DNA of 64,000 bases from Brumimicrobium ulvae (GTDB lineage: Bacteria; Bacteroidota; Bacteroidia; Flavobacteriales_D; Crocinitomicaceae): the NCBI RefSeq assembly GCF_947504225.1, contig NZ_CANNGT010000003.1, forward strand, positions 120,288 through 184,287. Reading direction: 5' to 3'. Position 1 is the first letter of the stretch. Each line of letters begins with the position of its first letter. The notes beneath the pieces are model-generated. The model was not told the DNA's origin. It searched no databases and saw only the letters and a list, made by a program, of their open reading frames with translations. The translations under genes and the position numbers were made by a program. This document shows, piece after piece, positions 53,967-63,533 of the stretch.

Positions 53967-54647
53967 TTAATACCAATCGAACCGGTAGCCAAGGTTAAAT
54001 GAAACAGACAAAGGTGAAATGTCATTTCCTAGAATCGCATAAGGATCGTACAATCTTGTAATTACTTCTAAGCCCATATCAAACATCAAGGCACCACGAA
54101 TAGGAAGTTGGTATTTCACGCCAATTGTCCCTCCAAAAGCGAATAACAATGAATATTGTGGGTTTATACCTGTTAATGGCTGCGGTGGATAATCTGCAGT
54201 TTCATAATCTTTGATATCATATTGACTATCCATACGGTAATCTGCGCTATAAGAACTCAGAATTCCTTTAATGTGTCCCCCAGCAAAAACTGCAAACCCT
54301 ATGTCATATTGATTAAAAAGGTAGTAGCGTGTTCCCCCATCAACTGCAAAGTAAGATGTTTTAGCAATTAAATCAGCGTCTGCTAAGGAAGGAGTCACCC
54401 CTGGTTTCCCAGAAACAGATGTTTCACTTACATTTTTTACAGGCAACATATAAGCGGCGCGCACAAACAAAGTATTTTCAGGAGTTCGGGGTACTTCTAG
54501 AAAAATATTTCCTCCTATTCTATTAACGGGCAAATTTATTCCATGAAAAGTACTTACACCTCCACCCAATGAAAATTGAGCCACACTCACATTTGTTGTT
54601 GCGGTGAGTAAAAAAATCAATAACCCTATCCAATATCTTTTATCCAT
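53967..54647 (-). CDS. Putative outer-membrane beta-barrel protein
   Basis: 226 residues with a signal peptide (MDKRYWIGLLIFLLTATTNVSVAQ). Alternating hydrophobic strands (FSLGGGVSTFHG, FVRAAYMLPV, YFAVDGGTRYYL, SLLFAFGGTIGVKY) and the C-terminal aromatic (YRFDWY) are characteristic of small outer-membrane barrels. It overlaps tag by 22 bases, an unusual coupling of a membrane barrel to a DNA-repair gene. No specific family recognised. Confidence 0.82.
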   Translation of the reverse strand: MDKRYWIGLLIFLLTATTNVSVAQFSLGGGVSTFHGINLPVNRIGGNIFLEVPRTPENTLFVRAAYMLPVKNVSETSVSGKPGVTPSLADADLIAKTSYFAVDGGTRYYLFNQYDIGFAVFAGGHIKGILSSYSADYRMDSQYDIKDYETADYPPQPLTGINPQYSLLFAFGGTIGVKYQLPIRGALMFDMGLEVITRLYDPYAILGNDISPLSVSFNLGYRFDWY

Positions 54648-55174
54648 TTCGGTTTACTTTTTAACGTTCTTTTAAATACAGGACAACTTTCTGAATGAGC
54701 GCCTTTTATATAGCTTGTACTCATCAAAAATTCTTCCACAATCTTTTCTCCGGTAAATTTAAAGTTATTTTTAAACAACTTCGTCCACTCTTTTAGTGAG
54801 TACCCGATATGTTCATCTAACCATAAATTAAAACTACCATATTTTTTTTGAATCTCAATAACTTTTTGAGCATTATAAATCACTGCTTCGATTTTCCTCT
54901 TGTTTCGTACTATTCCAGCATTATTCATTAACTCCTCAATCTTCTGCTCATCGTATTGCGCAATTTTATTTACTTGAAAGTCATCAAAAGCCGACTTGAA
55001 ATTCTCTTCTTTTTTTAACATTAAAGACCAACTCAATCCCGCCTGATTAATTTCAAGAATTAAACGGCCAAATAATTCATCATCGCTTGTTGTTGGAAAA
55101 CCATACCGTTGATCATGATATTTTTTATCTAAATTGTTTTCGTTTAAATCTTTTGTAAATTCGCAATAATTCAT
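54626..55174 (-). CDS. tag: DNA-3-methyladenine glycosylase I
   Basis: 182 residues. Tag removes N3-methyladenine from alkylated DNA (HhH-superfamily fold). The family zinc site is intact: Cys4, His20, His160 and Cys164. The base-pocket segment EINQAGLSWSLMLKKEENFKSAF includes Glu41. NNAGIVRNKRKIEAVIYNA is the helix-hairpin-helix region. It heads a compact minus-strand run and faces the gamma-carbonic-anhydrase-like gene across 51 bases. Confidence 0.94.
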   Translation of the reverse strand: MNYCEFTKDLNENNLDKKYHDQRYGFPTTSDDELFGRLILEINQAGLSWSLMLKKEENFKSAFDDFQVNKIAQYDEQKIEELMNNAGIVRNKRKIEAVIYNAQKVIEIQKKYGSFNLWLDEHIGYSLKEWTKLFKNNFKFTGEKIVEEFLMSTSYIKGAHSESCPVFKRTLKSKPKWIKDIG

Positions 55175-55225
55175 TACTTAACTAACGTATGAATGAACAA
55201 AAAAGTTGTAAAAAAGCAATAAAAA

Positions 55226-55828
55226 ATGGCAAATATTTTTGAATTCAATGGTTTCAAACCAGTTGTACATCCTTCAAGCTTTGTACACCCCAATGCCACT
55301 GTAACAGGGAATGTAATCATAGGTAAAGACGTTTATATTGGTCCAGGTGCTGCTATTCGTGGTGATTGGGGGAAAATTGTAATCAAGGATGGTTGCAACG
55401 TACAAGAAAACTGTACAATTCATATGTTTCCAGGCACTACAGTTACACTACATGAAGGGGCGCACATTGGCCATGGAGCAATTGTTCATGGAGGAATCAT
55501 CGGAGCCAATTCTTTGATAGGAATGAATACGGTAATTATGGACGATGCCGTTATTGGTGAAGAATGTATTATTGGAGCATTGAGTTTTGTTCCAGCCAAA
55601 ATGAACATTCCAAAAAGAAGCTTAGTGGTTGGTAATCCTGCTCGCGTAATCAAGGAAGTCAGTCAAGAAATGATTGACTGGAAAACCAAAGGAACCGCAC
55701 TTTACCAAGCGCTTCCAGGGGAATGTTATGCAACACTTAAACCGTGTGAACCCTTAACAGCGGAAGAAGAAAACAGACCCAGTCAGGAGCGTATGTACAG
55801 CACTTGGGAGAAGATTAAATCCAAGTAA
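55226..55828 (+). CDS. Gamma-carbonic-anhydrase-like hexapeptide protein (PaaY/YrdA type)
   Basis: 200 residues forming a left-handed beta-helix of hexapeptide repeats (VIIGKDVYIGPGAAIRGD through VIGEECIIGALSFVPAKM). Candidate metal ligands are His66 (TIHMF), His83 and His88 (GHGAIVHGG); the five-residue spacing of the last two matches gamma-class enzymes. PaaY-like proteins act as thioesterases in phenylacetate metabolism and others as carbonic anhydrases; no paa genes are near. It is convergent with a thioesterase gene. Confidence 0.88.
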   Translation: MANIFEFNGFKPVVHPSSFVHPNATVTGNVIIGKDVYIGPGAAIRGDWGKIVIKDGCNVQENCTIHMFPGTTVTLHEGAHIGHGAIVHGGIIGANSLIGMNTVIMDDAVIGEECIIGALSFVPAKMNIPKRSLVVGNPARVIKEVSQEMIDWKTKGTALYQALPGECYATLKPCEPLTAEEENRPSQERMYSTWEKIKSK

Positions 55829-55856
55829 TTTTGGAGACTTCTCAGCTTCTCATCTA

Positions 55857-56297
55857 TCACTCCTTCTTATAGGCCAAGAATGCTTTTTCTGCTGGATAAG
55901 CGTTAAATGTCCCGCTTGCTTTTGCCACCAACACATCGTCTTGATTGATTACAGAAGCCTCAACATACAACAAGCGTTTTCCTGCGGAAATGACCTTTCC
56001 AATTGAAACCAAGTGATCTCCCATTCTCACAGGTTTTAGGTAATTCACTTGCAACTCAACAGTGCTTACCACATTCTGATTTTTCCCAGCGATGGTCAAT
56101 GCTGCAACACCTAGAGTCCCGTCTATCAGCCCTGCAATTACACCACCATGAGCCGCGATTGGAGTAGCCAAATGTTTCTCTTTAATCTCAAGCGTGTATT
56201 TCACTTCACCTTCCTTTAAAACTTCAAGTTCCATCTCTAGTAGAGCACCAAATTTGTTGGACTCTTTATACATTGTCAATACCCTTTCGTCAATCAT
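55857..56297 (-). CDS. Hotdog thioesterase, PaaI family
   Basis: 146 residues from the ATG at 56297; the frame opens three codons earlier at a TTG. The hotdog signature is AAHGGVIAGLIDGTLGVAAL, with the catalytic-type His/Gly/Gly and Asp. STVELQVNYLKPVRMGD follows as the second strand block. It should hydrolyse an acyl-CoA in the cytosol, and the substrate is not shown by sequence. It converges on the gamma-carbonic-anhydrase-like gene. Confidence 0.9.
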   Translation of the reverse strand: MIDERVLTMYKESNKFGALLEMELEVLKEGEVKYTLEIKEKHLATPIAAHGGVIAGLIDGTLGVAALTIAGKNQNVVSTVELQVNYLKPVRMGDHLVSIGKVISAGKRLLYVEASVINQDDVLVAKASGTFNAYPAEKAFLAYKKE

Positions 56298-56354
56298 TTT
56301 TCTCAAAATTTTCTACAAAAGTAAGCTTATTCAAGTAAAAAAGGAGAAAAGACT

Positions 56355-56362
56355 TAACTTTG
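56355..56362 (+). promoter_or_regulatory. -7 promoter box for the gene at 56394
   Basis: TAACTTTG matches TAnnTTTG, 31 bases before the ATG. Confidence 0.5.
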
Positions 56363-56393
56363 AACAAGCAAAGTATTATGAAAACTGTTAAAT

Positions 56394-56879
56394 ATGAAGT
56401 TTTTTAAACGCAACAAAAAATACAAAGGTGATTCGACCAAAAAACCGGCATCAAAGCTAAAGGTAAAACCTTTTGAATACCATCCGAAGATCATTTTAGC
56501 ATGGGCCAAAGGAATTGAAGGCAACAGCGACCTTTTGAACTATCTTCTTGAGCATGATTATAAGGAATTGGTTATGGCTTCACACGCCATTCATTTGAGG
56601 GATAAAGCTAGAGACTGGCTAATGGAAAACGGATATCCACACATAATGGCTATGATTAATGCTGCCGAAGGGAATAAACAAGCTTTACAATGGTTGAGAA
56701 TGAACAACTTTACTTTATTTTACAACATGGCTTTGGCCATAGATGGTCATGACGAAGGATTTAAATGGATCAATCAAAACAGCACGCAAGAATACTTTTA
56801 CCTCACGAAAATAATCAAAGACGTTAAAGATGGAATTGAAGAAGGTCACAATGACATTCATAAAAGAAGCAGAGATTAG
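56394..56879 (+). CDS. Conserved-looking hypothetical protein
   Basis: 161 residues with no signal peptide. A Lys-rich N-terminus (KFFKRNKKYKGDSTKKPASKLK) leads into two similar ~30-residue helical segments. AWAKGIEGNSDLLNYLLEHDYKEL is echoed by AMINAAEGNKQALQWLRMNNFTLF and IDGHDEGFKWINQNSTQEYF. This ankyrin/TPR-like periodicity of [A]-[EG]-G-[N/H]-x-x-[AG]-[LF] suggests a small repeat scaffold. I do not recognise the family. The Sua5 gene follows 45 bases downstream. Confidence 0.78.
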   Translation: MKFFKRNKKYKGDSTKKPASKLKVKPFEYHPKIILAWAKGIEGNSDLLNYLLEHDYKELVMASHAIHLRDKARDWLMENGYPHIMAMINAAEGNKQALQWLRMNNFTLFYNMALAIDGHDEGFKWINQNSTQEYFYLTKIIKDVKDGIEEGHNDIHKRSRD

Positions 56880-56900
56880 TGTGAATACAGATGAGTTGAG

Positions 56901-56908
56901 TATTTTTG
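56901..56908 (+). promoter_or_regulatory. -7 promoter box for the Sua5-helicase pair
   Basis: TATTTTTG matches TAnnTTTG, 16 bases before the TTG start at 56925. Confidence 0.5.
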
Positions 56909-56924
56909 TAAAAAATTAAACGCC

Positions 56925-57488
56925 TTGGAGAAATTAGTAAATATACATGATGCAGCAGAAGGCTTAAAAGCGGGAAAAACCTTACTTTATCCTACGGATA
57001 CCGTTTGGGGACTAGGTTGTGATGCTACAAATGAAAAAGCAATAAAACAGTTGGAGCAAATTAAAAATCGTCCAGAAGACAAATCTTTTATTCTTCTTGT
57101 AGACAGTGTTGCAATGTTAGAAAGGTATGTTACTGACTTTCCAGATGTGATTTATGATTTAATAGACTTTGCTGTTCAACCATTGACCATTATTTATGAC
57201 CGACCAATTAATTTACCTCAGACGATTTTAGCAGAAGATGGAACCATTGCCATTCGCGTAACAGAAGATATGAATTGCAAGAAACTCATTCAACGGTTGA
57301 GAAAGCCTTTGGTTTCTACGAGTGCTAATCTATCTGGAAAAGCTACACCGGGGAATTATGCTGAAATAAGTGGAACTATTAAATCATCAGTAGATTTAAT
57401 ACTCAATGAGCGTTTAAATGAAAATATGCGAACCCCTTCTTCTATTGTAAAAGTAGGAAGTGACCACCGCGTTAAAGTAATTCGATAG
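56925..57488 (+). CDS. L-threonylcarbamoyladenylate synthase (Sua5/YciO/YrdC)
   Basis: 187 residues, starting at a TTG (MEKLVNIHDAAEGL if read as Met). The next in-frame ATG is ~65 codons in and would delete the catalytic core. It makes threonylcarbamoyl-AMP for the t6A37 tRNA modification. The YrdC-fold core is GKTLLYPTDTVWGLGCDATNE, then KNRPEDKSFILLV (Lys/Arg at the nucleotide site) and RKPLVSTSANLSGK. It lacks the Sua5 C-terminal domain. Its stop is three bases before the helicase gene, so they share a transcript. Confidence 0.93.
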   Translation: MEKLVNIHDAAEGLKAGKTLLYPTDTVWGLGCDATNEKAIKQLEQIKNRPEDKSFILLVDSVAMLERYVTDFPDVIYDLIDFAVQPLTIIYDRPINLPQTILAEDGTIAIRVTEDMNCKKLIQRLRKPLVSTSANLSGKATPGNYAEISGTIKSSVDLILNERLNENMRTPSSIVKVGSDHRVKVIR

Positions 57489-57491
57489 AAT

Positions 57492-58811
57492 ATGAAATTT
57501 GAAGATATAAAACTTACTAAGCCGCTCTTAAACGCGCTGAATGAACAAGGAATCACTGAAATGACTCCCATTCAAGAGAAGGCCATTCCTAAAGTATTGG
57601 CTGGTACAGATGTAATTGGTATTGCGCAAACAGGAACGGGAAAAACATTGGCTTACTTACTGCCTATTTTAAGAGATTTGAAATTCACAGAATCTAAACA
57701 TCCGCGTGTTTTGGTACTGGTTCCAACAAGAGAATTGGCTGTCCAGGTCGCTTCAGAGGTTGAGAAACTCACCGAATATATGTCTACCCGAACGATTGCT
57801 GTTTATGGTGGTACGAACATCAACACACAGAAAAAAGCTGTATATGCCGGTTGTGATATTATCATTGGAACGCCTGGTCGACTTTACGACATTGCCATGA
57901 CAGGACTTTTGAGGCTCAAAGACATCAAAAAAGTTGTCATTGACGAATGTGATGAAATGTTAAGTCTTGGATTCAGACCACAAATTCAACGCATATTTGA
58001 TTTACTTCCTACGAAGCGTCAAAACCTTTTGTTTTCCGCTACCATTACAGAAGATGTAGATGAACTAGTGGCCACGTTCTTTAGAAAAACCGAAAGAATT
58101 ATCGCTGCACCAACAGGAACTCCACTACAAAAAATCAATCAAGTAGCTTATCAAGCCCACAACTTCAATACAAAATACAATTTATTGAAGCACTTGTTGA
58201 CAGAAGACAAGAGCATTGAAAAAGTATTTATTTTTGTTCAATCTAGGGTTTATGCAGATATTCTATTCAAAAAAATAGAAGAAGACTTCCCTGAGCAGTA
58301 CGGTATCATTCACAGTAACAAGTCCCAGAACTTCCGTCTAAGAATGGTTCGTGAATTCAAAGAAAACCAATTGAAAGGAATAGTTGCAACCGACTTAGTT
58401 GCCCGTGGTATTGACATAGACAACGTGAGTCATGTAATCAACTTTGACTTGCCAGATCAGAGAGAAAATTACATTCATCGAATTGGACGTACAGGACGAG
58501 CACAATCAGAAGGGAATACCATTTCCTTTATCATGGAAGACGACCAAAAGATGTTTGAAGAGATTCAAGACTTCATGAAACTATCTATTGAATACACGCC
58601 ATTCCCAGAAGGTGTTGAAGCAACAACAAAATTAATTCCTTTGGAAGAGGCTCCAGATTTAAACGACGCCCCTTCACTACTCAACCCAAAACACTCAGTA
58701 GGAGAAGGTTCAAAAGACGCTGTTTCACAAAAACCAGTCAAAAGAAACATTCGACCGATTGAAAAAAAGATAGAAAGGAAAAAATCTCGTAAGAATAAAC
58801 GTAAAAAGTAG
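57492..58811 (+). CDS. DEAD-box RNA helicase with DECD motif
   Basis: 439 residues. The Q motif is EMTPIQEKAIP, Walker A is AQTGTGKT (45-52), motif III is SAT (182-184), and motif VI is HRIGRTGR. Motif II is DECD (151-154), so the usual Ala is Cys; both acidic residues needed for Mg-ATP are kept. The C-terminal ~45 residues are Lys/Arg-rich (KRNIRPIEKKIERKKSRKNK), probably RNA-binding. It should unwind RNA, for example in ribosome assembly or mRNA decay; the specific target is unknown. Transcribed with the Sua5 gene. Confidence 0.94.
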   Translation: MKFEDIKLTKPLLNALNEQGITEMTPIQEKAIPKVLAGTDVIGIAQTGTGKTLAYLLPILRDLKFTESKHPRVLVLVPTRELAVQVASEVEKLTEYMSTRTIAVYGGTNINTQKKAVYAGCDIIIGTPGRLYDIAMTGLLRLKDIKKVVIDECDEMLSLGFRPQIQRIFDLLPTKRQNLLFSATITEDVDELVATFFRKTERIIAAPTGTPLQKINQVAYQAHNFNTKYNLLKHLLTEDKSIEKVFIFVQSRVYADILFKKIEEDFPEQYGIIHSNKSQNFRLRMVREFKENQLKGIVATDLVARGIDIDNVSHVINFDLPDQRENYIHRIGRTGRAQSEGNTISFIMEDDQKMFEEIQDFMKLSIEYTPFPEGVEATTKLIPLEEAPDLNDAPSLLNPKHSVGEGSKDAVSQKPVKRNIRPIEKKIERKKSRKNKRKK

Positions 58812-58926
58812 AACAAAAACTCTCCTAATTTGTATATTACGGAGTTAGTTTATAGAATTGAAAAAGGCGCGCTGTCGGGTTTACAAAATAAAACTCGCCA
58901 ATTAGTCAAGAGAATATTATAGAATT

Positions 58927-61236
58927 ATGACCACATTTTTATTTGTTACACTTGCTTCATTCTTGTTTGCGCTGCTCCTATTTGGAATAGGACAACAAAC
59001 GTTTAAACGAATGACGTGGTTTGCATCCCTTCTTCCCATTTCATTATTTATCTACTTTTCGACTTTTGCGAAAGGAGTTATGAATGGAGAAATTTTTAAC
59101 TTTTTCACTTCTTGGGTTCCCTCTTTGGGGATTAATTTAGACTTCCGACTCGATAATTTAGCCCTTTTATTTACATTGCTGATCACAGGAATAGGTAGTA
59201 TTGTATTTCTGTACACTTCTCAATATTTAAAAGGACACCCGAAGCTCATGCGTTTTTACGTATTCCTTTCGGTGTTTATGGGAGCAATGATTGGTTTGGT
59301 CACTTCCAACAACATCCTTACGCTATTCATATTCTGGGAATTAACCAGTATCAGTTCTTTTTTCCTCATTAGTTTTAACAACACCGAGAAAGCTTCTAGA
59401 AAATCGGCCATTATTGCACTTACAATCACTGGACTAGGTGGTCTTGCCTTATTGGCATTTGGAGTTTTGGCCGGTCAAATGACGGGAACTTATTCCATCT
59501 CGGAAATGCTTCAATCCCCAGAAGCTTTTGCCAGTCATGAGTACACAGGCTACCTTTTACTGTTCTTATTCTTAGCTACTTTCACAAAGTCTGCTCAGTT
59601 TCCCTTTCATTTTTGGTTGCCTGGAGCAATGAAAGCCCCAACACCAGTATCCACTTATCTGCATTCTGCAACCATGGTAAAAGCGGGTATTTATTTATTA
59701 TTGCGTTTTACACCACACTTTGAAGCCAACCCACAATACTTCAACATCATGTTGATTGTAGGTGGAGTTACAATGCTTTACGCAGCCATTAACACCTTAT
59801 TCAAAACAGATTTAAAAGGGATTCTTGCCTATTCAACCATTGGCGCTTTGGGTATCATTGTGTTCTTAATCGGTATTGGGACCAGCGCTTCAATCACTGC
59901 AGCTATTGTTTTCATAGTTGTTCACGCATTGTATAAAGCCAGTTTATTTTTGGTTACCGGAACAATTGATCATCAAGCAGGAACAAGAGACATCACTCAA
60001 TTGGCAGGATTAAGAAAAGTGTTACTCCCATTATCCATTGCTGGAATTATTGCTGCTTTATCAAGTGGAGGCTTCCCTCCTACAGTTGGTTTTCTTGGAA
60101 AAGACTTAATTTATGAAGCAACACTACATGGAAGCATAAGCCCTGCTCTATTAACAACACTTGCTGTAATTACGAATATATTTATGGTATTCGCAGGATT
60201 ACTTGTAGGGGTAAAACCATTCACTGGAAAACTACCTGAAGCATTAGGACCGATAAAAAAACCTCATTTTATATTGTGGTTTATGCCTATGATTTTAGCC
60301 GCTTTAAGTTTGTTATTCGGATTGTTTCCGAGCATGGTGCAAAGTTTATTTACAAATAACATCACTCCATTATTAACAGGTGAAAACAGTCCACATTTGG
60401 CCATATGGCATGGATTCAACCTGATTTTATTGCTGAGTGGTATAACCTTAGTCTTTGGACTAGGCTTATATTTCCTTTGGAAACCAAGTCACCAAAAAGA
60501 AGATGCAATTGCTAAAATCGAAGGCTATGCTCCTAAGGCCATCGCTTTACAATTCGCAAATTTATTTCAAAAAACATCCTATTTTTTAACCCGTACATTC
60601 CAAAATGGATATTTACGCCGTTATGTAATGATTATTTTGGTTTTGTTGACCATTGTTTTCGGAATACACATCTTCATTAATCCACGAATATTCCTTTCTT
60701 TAACAGAAATAAAATCATTGAATTGGAACGAGATTGTGGTGCTCTTAATGATGTTGATTTCCATTTTATTTACTGTTTTTACAAAATCACGATTAACAGC
60801 AATTGCTGGAATGGGAGTTTTAGGTTATACCATGTGTTTAATCTTCATTTTTTATGGTGCTCCTGATTTAGCAATGACACAATTCTCTATTGACACATTA
60901 ACCGTTATTTTATTTGTACTGGTGCTGTATCGTTTGCCAAAATATTTGAACCTATCCAACAAAACCAATCGCATTAGAGATGCAATTGTAGCGACATCTT
61001 TCGGAACATTCTTGGCCTTTACAATTATTGAAATTATGAATGAGAATCCGGTAAAAGGAGTCACTCAATACTATGCAGAAAATGCTTACACACTGGCCAA
61101 AGGTAAAAACGTGGTGAATGTAATTTTGGTTGACTTCCGTGGATTTGACACCATGATTGAAATATCAGTGCTTGCCATTGCCGCAATTGGAGTATTTGGA
61201 TTATTAAAGTTATACCTTAAAAAACACGAGAAATAA
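58927..61236 (+). CDS. mrpA: Mrp cation/proton antiporter subunit A
   Basis: 769 residues with about 20 membrane helices. It is the NuoL-like large subunit of the multisubunit Na+(K+)/H+ antiporter. Residues aligning with the functional set of other MrpAs are present: Glu138 ([15 protein letters not shown]), Lys221 ([13 protein letters not shown]), His246 ([13 protein letters not shown]) and Lys252. The C-terminal ~170 residues carry the MbhE/MrpB-like helices found in fused MrpAs ([25 protein letters not shown]). It starts the operon; no clear promoter box was found in the 115-base leader. Confidence 0.94.
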   Translation: MTTFLFVTLASFLFALLLFGIGQQTFKRMTWFASLLPISLFIYFSTFAKGVMNGEIFNFFTSWVPSLGINLDFRLDNLALLFTLLITGIGSIVFLYTSQYLKGHPKLMRFYVFLSVFMGAMIGLVTSNNILTLFIFWELTSISSFFLISFNNTEKASRKSAIIALTITGLGGLALLAFGVLAGQMTGTYSISEMLQSPEAFASHEYTGYLLLFLFLATFTKSAQFPFHFWLPGAMKAPTPVSTYLHSATMVKAGIYLLLRFTPHFEANPQYFNIMLIVGGVTMLYAAINTLFKTDLKGILAYSTIGALGIIVFLIGIGTSASITAAIVFIVVHALYKASLFLVTGTIDHQAGTRDITQLAGLRKVLLPLSIAGIIAALSSGGFPPTVGFLGKDLIYEATLHGSISPALLTTLAVITNIFMVFAGLLVGVKPFTGKLPEALGPIKKPHFILWFMPMILAALSLLFGLFPSMVQSLFTNNITPLLTGENSPHLAIWHGFNLILLLSGITLVFGLGLYFLWKPSHQKEDAIAKIEGYAPKAIALQFANLFQKTSYFLTRTFQNGYLRRYVMIILVLLTIVFGIHIFINPRIFLSLTEIKSLNWNEIVVLLMMLISILFTVFTKSRLTAIAGMGVLGYTMCLIFIFYGAPDLAMTQFSIDTLTVILFVLVLYRLPKYLNLSNKTNRIRDAIVATSFGTFLAFTIIEIMNENPVKGVTQYYAENAYTLAKGKNVVNVILVDFRGFDTMIEISVLAIAAIGVFGLLKLYLKKHEK

Positions 61237-61237
61237 T

Positions 61238-61651
61238 ATGAACAGTCTGATTTTAAATACCATTTCGAAAACATTACTGCCATTATTGGTTTTGTTTTCT
61301 GTCTTCGTTTTATTGCGTGGACACTATTTGCCAGGAGGAGGGTTTGTTGGAGGACTCATTGCAGCAATTGCTTTTATTCTTCATGCTTTTGCAAATGGAT
61401 TAAACGAAACCAAAAAAATCTTGCGTATTCACCCAGGTTTTTTGATTCCAATAGGATTGCTGATTGCTACATTAAGTGCAATAGCCCCTATGATTATCAC
61501 TGGAGAACCACTCATGACAGGATTATGGTATGAGAAAGACATTCCGATTCTTGGCAAAATAGGAAGCGCATTGTTCTTTGATGCTGGAGTATATTTTGTT
61601 GTGGTAGGCATTTGTTTAACCATCATATTCACGATCTCAGAAAGCGTTTAA
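61238..61651 (+). CDS. mrpB: Mrp antiporter subunit B
   Basis: 137 residues with four membrane helices. [28 protein letters not shown] is the family hallmark. It begins two bases after the mrpA stop, so the operon is tightly coupled. Confidence 0.94.
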   Translation: MNSLILNTISKTLLPLLVLFSVFVLLRGHYLPGGGFVGGLIAAIAFILHAFANGLNETKKILRIHPGFLIPIGLLIATLSAIAPMIITGEPLMTGLWYEKDIPILGKIGSALFFDAGVYFVVVGICLTIIFTISESV

Positions 61652-61656
61652 CAATT

Positions 61657-62010
61657 ATGGAAATACTTTTAGCGATAATGACAGGAATACTCTACGCTGC
61701 AGGAATCTATTTGATTTTGCGTCGTAGTTTAGTCAAATTAATTTTAGGAATCGTCATCCTTGGAAACGGAGTTAATCTTCTTATTTTCCTCATGGGTGGA
61801 CTTGTTAAAGGTCGTCCACCACTTATTCCAGAAGATGCCAGCGCACTTGAAGGGATATTTGCAGACCCGGTACCTCAAGCCTTAATCTTAACAGCAATTG
61901 TAATTAGTTTTGGTTTACAATCTTTTGCTATTGTCTTGATTAAGCGTGCTTATAAAGTCTTGAAAACAGACGATATTGATACAATGAATAAAACAGACGA
62001 CATCACATGA
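61657..62010 (+). CDS. mrpC: Mrp antiporter subunit C
   Basis: 117 residues from the ATG at 61657 ([14 protein letters not shown]); a 15-codon extension starts at a TTG inside mrpB and is rejected. NuoK-like: three helices with [19 protein letters not shown] and [21 protein letters not shown]. Its stop overlaps the mrpD start (ATGA, 62007-62010). Confidence 0.94.
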   Translation: MEILLAIMTGILYAAGIYLILRRSLVKLILGIVILGNGVNLLIFLMGGLVKGRPPLIPEDASALEGIFADPVPQALILTAIVISFGLQSFAIVLIKRAYKVLKTDDIDTMNKTDDIT

Positions 62011-63533
62011 GCGAACATTTAACTATATATCCGATTATTGTCCATTTGTTGACTGCAATTTTATTGTTGTTATCCTGGATGAACCCAAAGGTTCAGCGCT
62101 ACATCAGTATTATAGGAAGTATTGTTGGAATCATCGTTGGTGGACTGCTTTTCAGTCAGGTATGGACAGAAGGAATTCAAAGCGTTCAGCTCGGTAATTG
62201 GAAAGCTCCATTTGGAATTACAATGGTTGCAGATACATTTGCCGTGACTTTAATTGTGCTGACCAACATTGTTGCTTTAGCCGTTTCCATTATTTCTACG
62301 CGCAACATGGTTTCCTCTCGTTTGAAATTTGGCTACTATGCAATTTTCCACTTTTTAATCATGGGGCTCAGCGGGGCTTTCATTACTGGAGATTTATTCA
62401 GTCTATACGTTTGGTTTGAAGTCATTATAATTTCTTCCTTCGTATTGTTAACCATTGGTGGACGTAACATTCAAATTGAAGGAGCCGTAAAATACTTCAC
62501 ACTGAACATGCTCTCCTCCATTATATTCTTAACTGGAATAGCAATGGTTTATGGAGTCACAGGTTCATTGAATATGGCTGAACTGTCTAGAATTATACCT
62601 GAAATTGAGAATCAAGGGTTGGTGCACACCATCTCATTAATCTTCTTTATCGGTTTTGGTGTAAAATCAGGAGTTTTCCCTCTGTATTTTTGGCTTCCAG
62701 CTTCTTACCACACACCGCCTGCTGCAGTTTCAGCATTGTTTGCTGGACTCTTAACAAAGGTCGGAATCTACGCCATGATTCGTGTATTTACATTGATATT
62801 TCCATTGGGTGAAATCAACCAAATGATTTTAATGGTAGTTGCAGGCTTCACCATATTCTTTGGAGGAATTGGAGCACTCGTTCAGAAGGACATTCAAAGA
62901 ATCTTTTCTTACCTCATCATTTGTCATATCGGATTTATGGTTGGAGGTCTAAGCTTATTTACTGAAGTAGCAATCGTAGGTGCAGTAATGTATATGTTCC
63001 ATGATATCATTGTGAAAGCAACACTATTTTTAATCGGTGGAGTAATGTACCGTATTTTTGGAAGCACAAGACTGTATGACATGGGCGGATTAATGGATAA
63101 TTATCCTCGACTTTCATTTCTTTTTGCAATCCCTATGTTTGCCCTGGTTGGAGTTCCTCCTTTATCTGGATTCTGGCCAAAGGTTTCTTTATTTATGGCG
63201 AGTTACACCCAAGGAGAAATGTTTTTACTGATCATGTTTATATTCGCAAGTTTAATCACCCTTGTGATCATTGCTAAAATATGGAACAGCACTTTCTCTA
63301 AAAAACCTGTAGAAAGAGAAAAAAGAAAAGCATTTAAATATTTTGAAAAATTCAGTTTTGCAGAAAAAGCCGCATATATCGTACCTATCATTATTTTGGT
63401 AGGAGTGACGTTATACTACAGTTTCTTTGCAGAGCATTTCCAAGTCATTTCAGAACGCATTGGAAAAGAATTGATGAACACAGAACATTATTATAATGCT
63501 GTTTTTGGAATTAAAGAAGAGACAAAACTATGA
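62007..63533 (+). CDS. mrpD: Mrp antiporter subunit D
   Basis: 508 residues with about 14 helices, NuoM/NuoN-like. Glu138 in [15 protein letters not shown] corresponds to the essential Glu of other MrpDs. The [38 protein letters not shown] block carries the conserved Lys residues. It overlaps mrpC and mrpE by four bases each (ATGA), as expected for stoichiometric complex subunits. Confidence 0.95.
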   Translation: MSEHLTIYPIIVHLLTAILLLLSWMNPKVQRYISIIGSIVGIIVGGLLFSQVWTEGIQSVQLGNWKAPFGITMVADTFAVTLIVLTNIVALAVSIISTRNMVSSRLKFGYYAIFHFLIMGLSGAFITGDLFSLYVWFEVIIISSFVLLTIGGRNIQIEGAVKYFTLNMLSSIIFLTGIAMVYGVTGSLNMAELSRIIPEIENQGLVHTISLIFFIGFGVKSGVFPLYFWLPASYHTPPAAVSALFAGLLTKVGIYAMIRVFTLIFPLGEINQMILMVVAGFTIFFGGIGALVQKDIQRIFSYLIICHIGFMVGGLSLFTEVAIVGAVMYMFHDIIVKATLFLIGGVMYRIFGSTRLYDMGGLMDNYPRLSFLFAIPMFALVGVPPLSGFWPKVSLFMASYTQGEMFLLIMFIFASLITLVIIAKIWNSTFSKKPVEREKRKAFKYFEKFSFAEKAAYIVPIIILVGVTLYYSFFAEHFQVISERIGKELMNTEHYYNAVFGIKEETKL

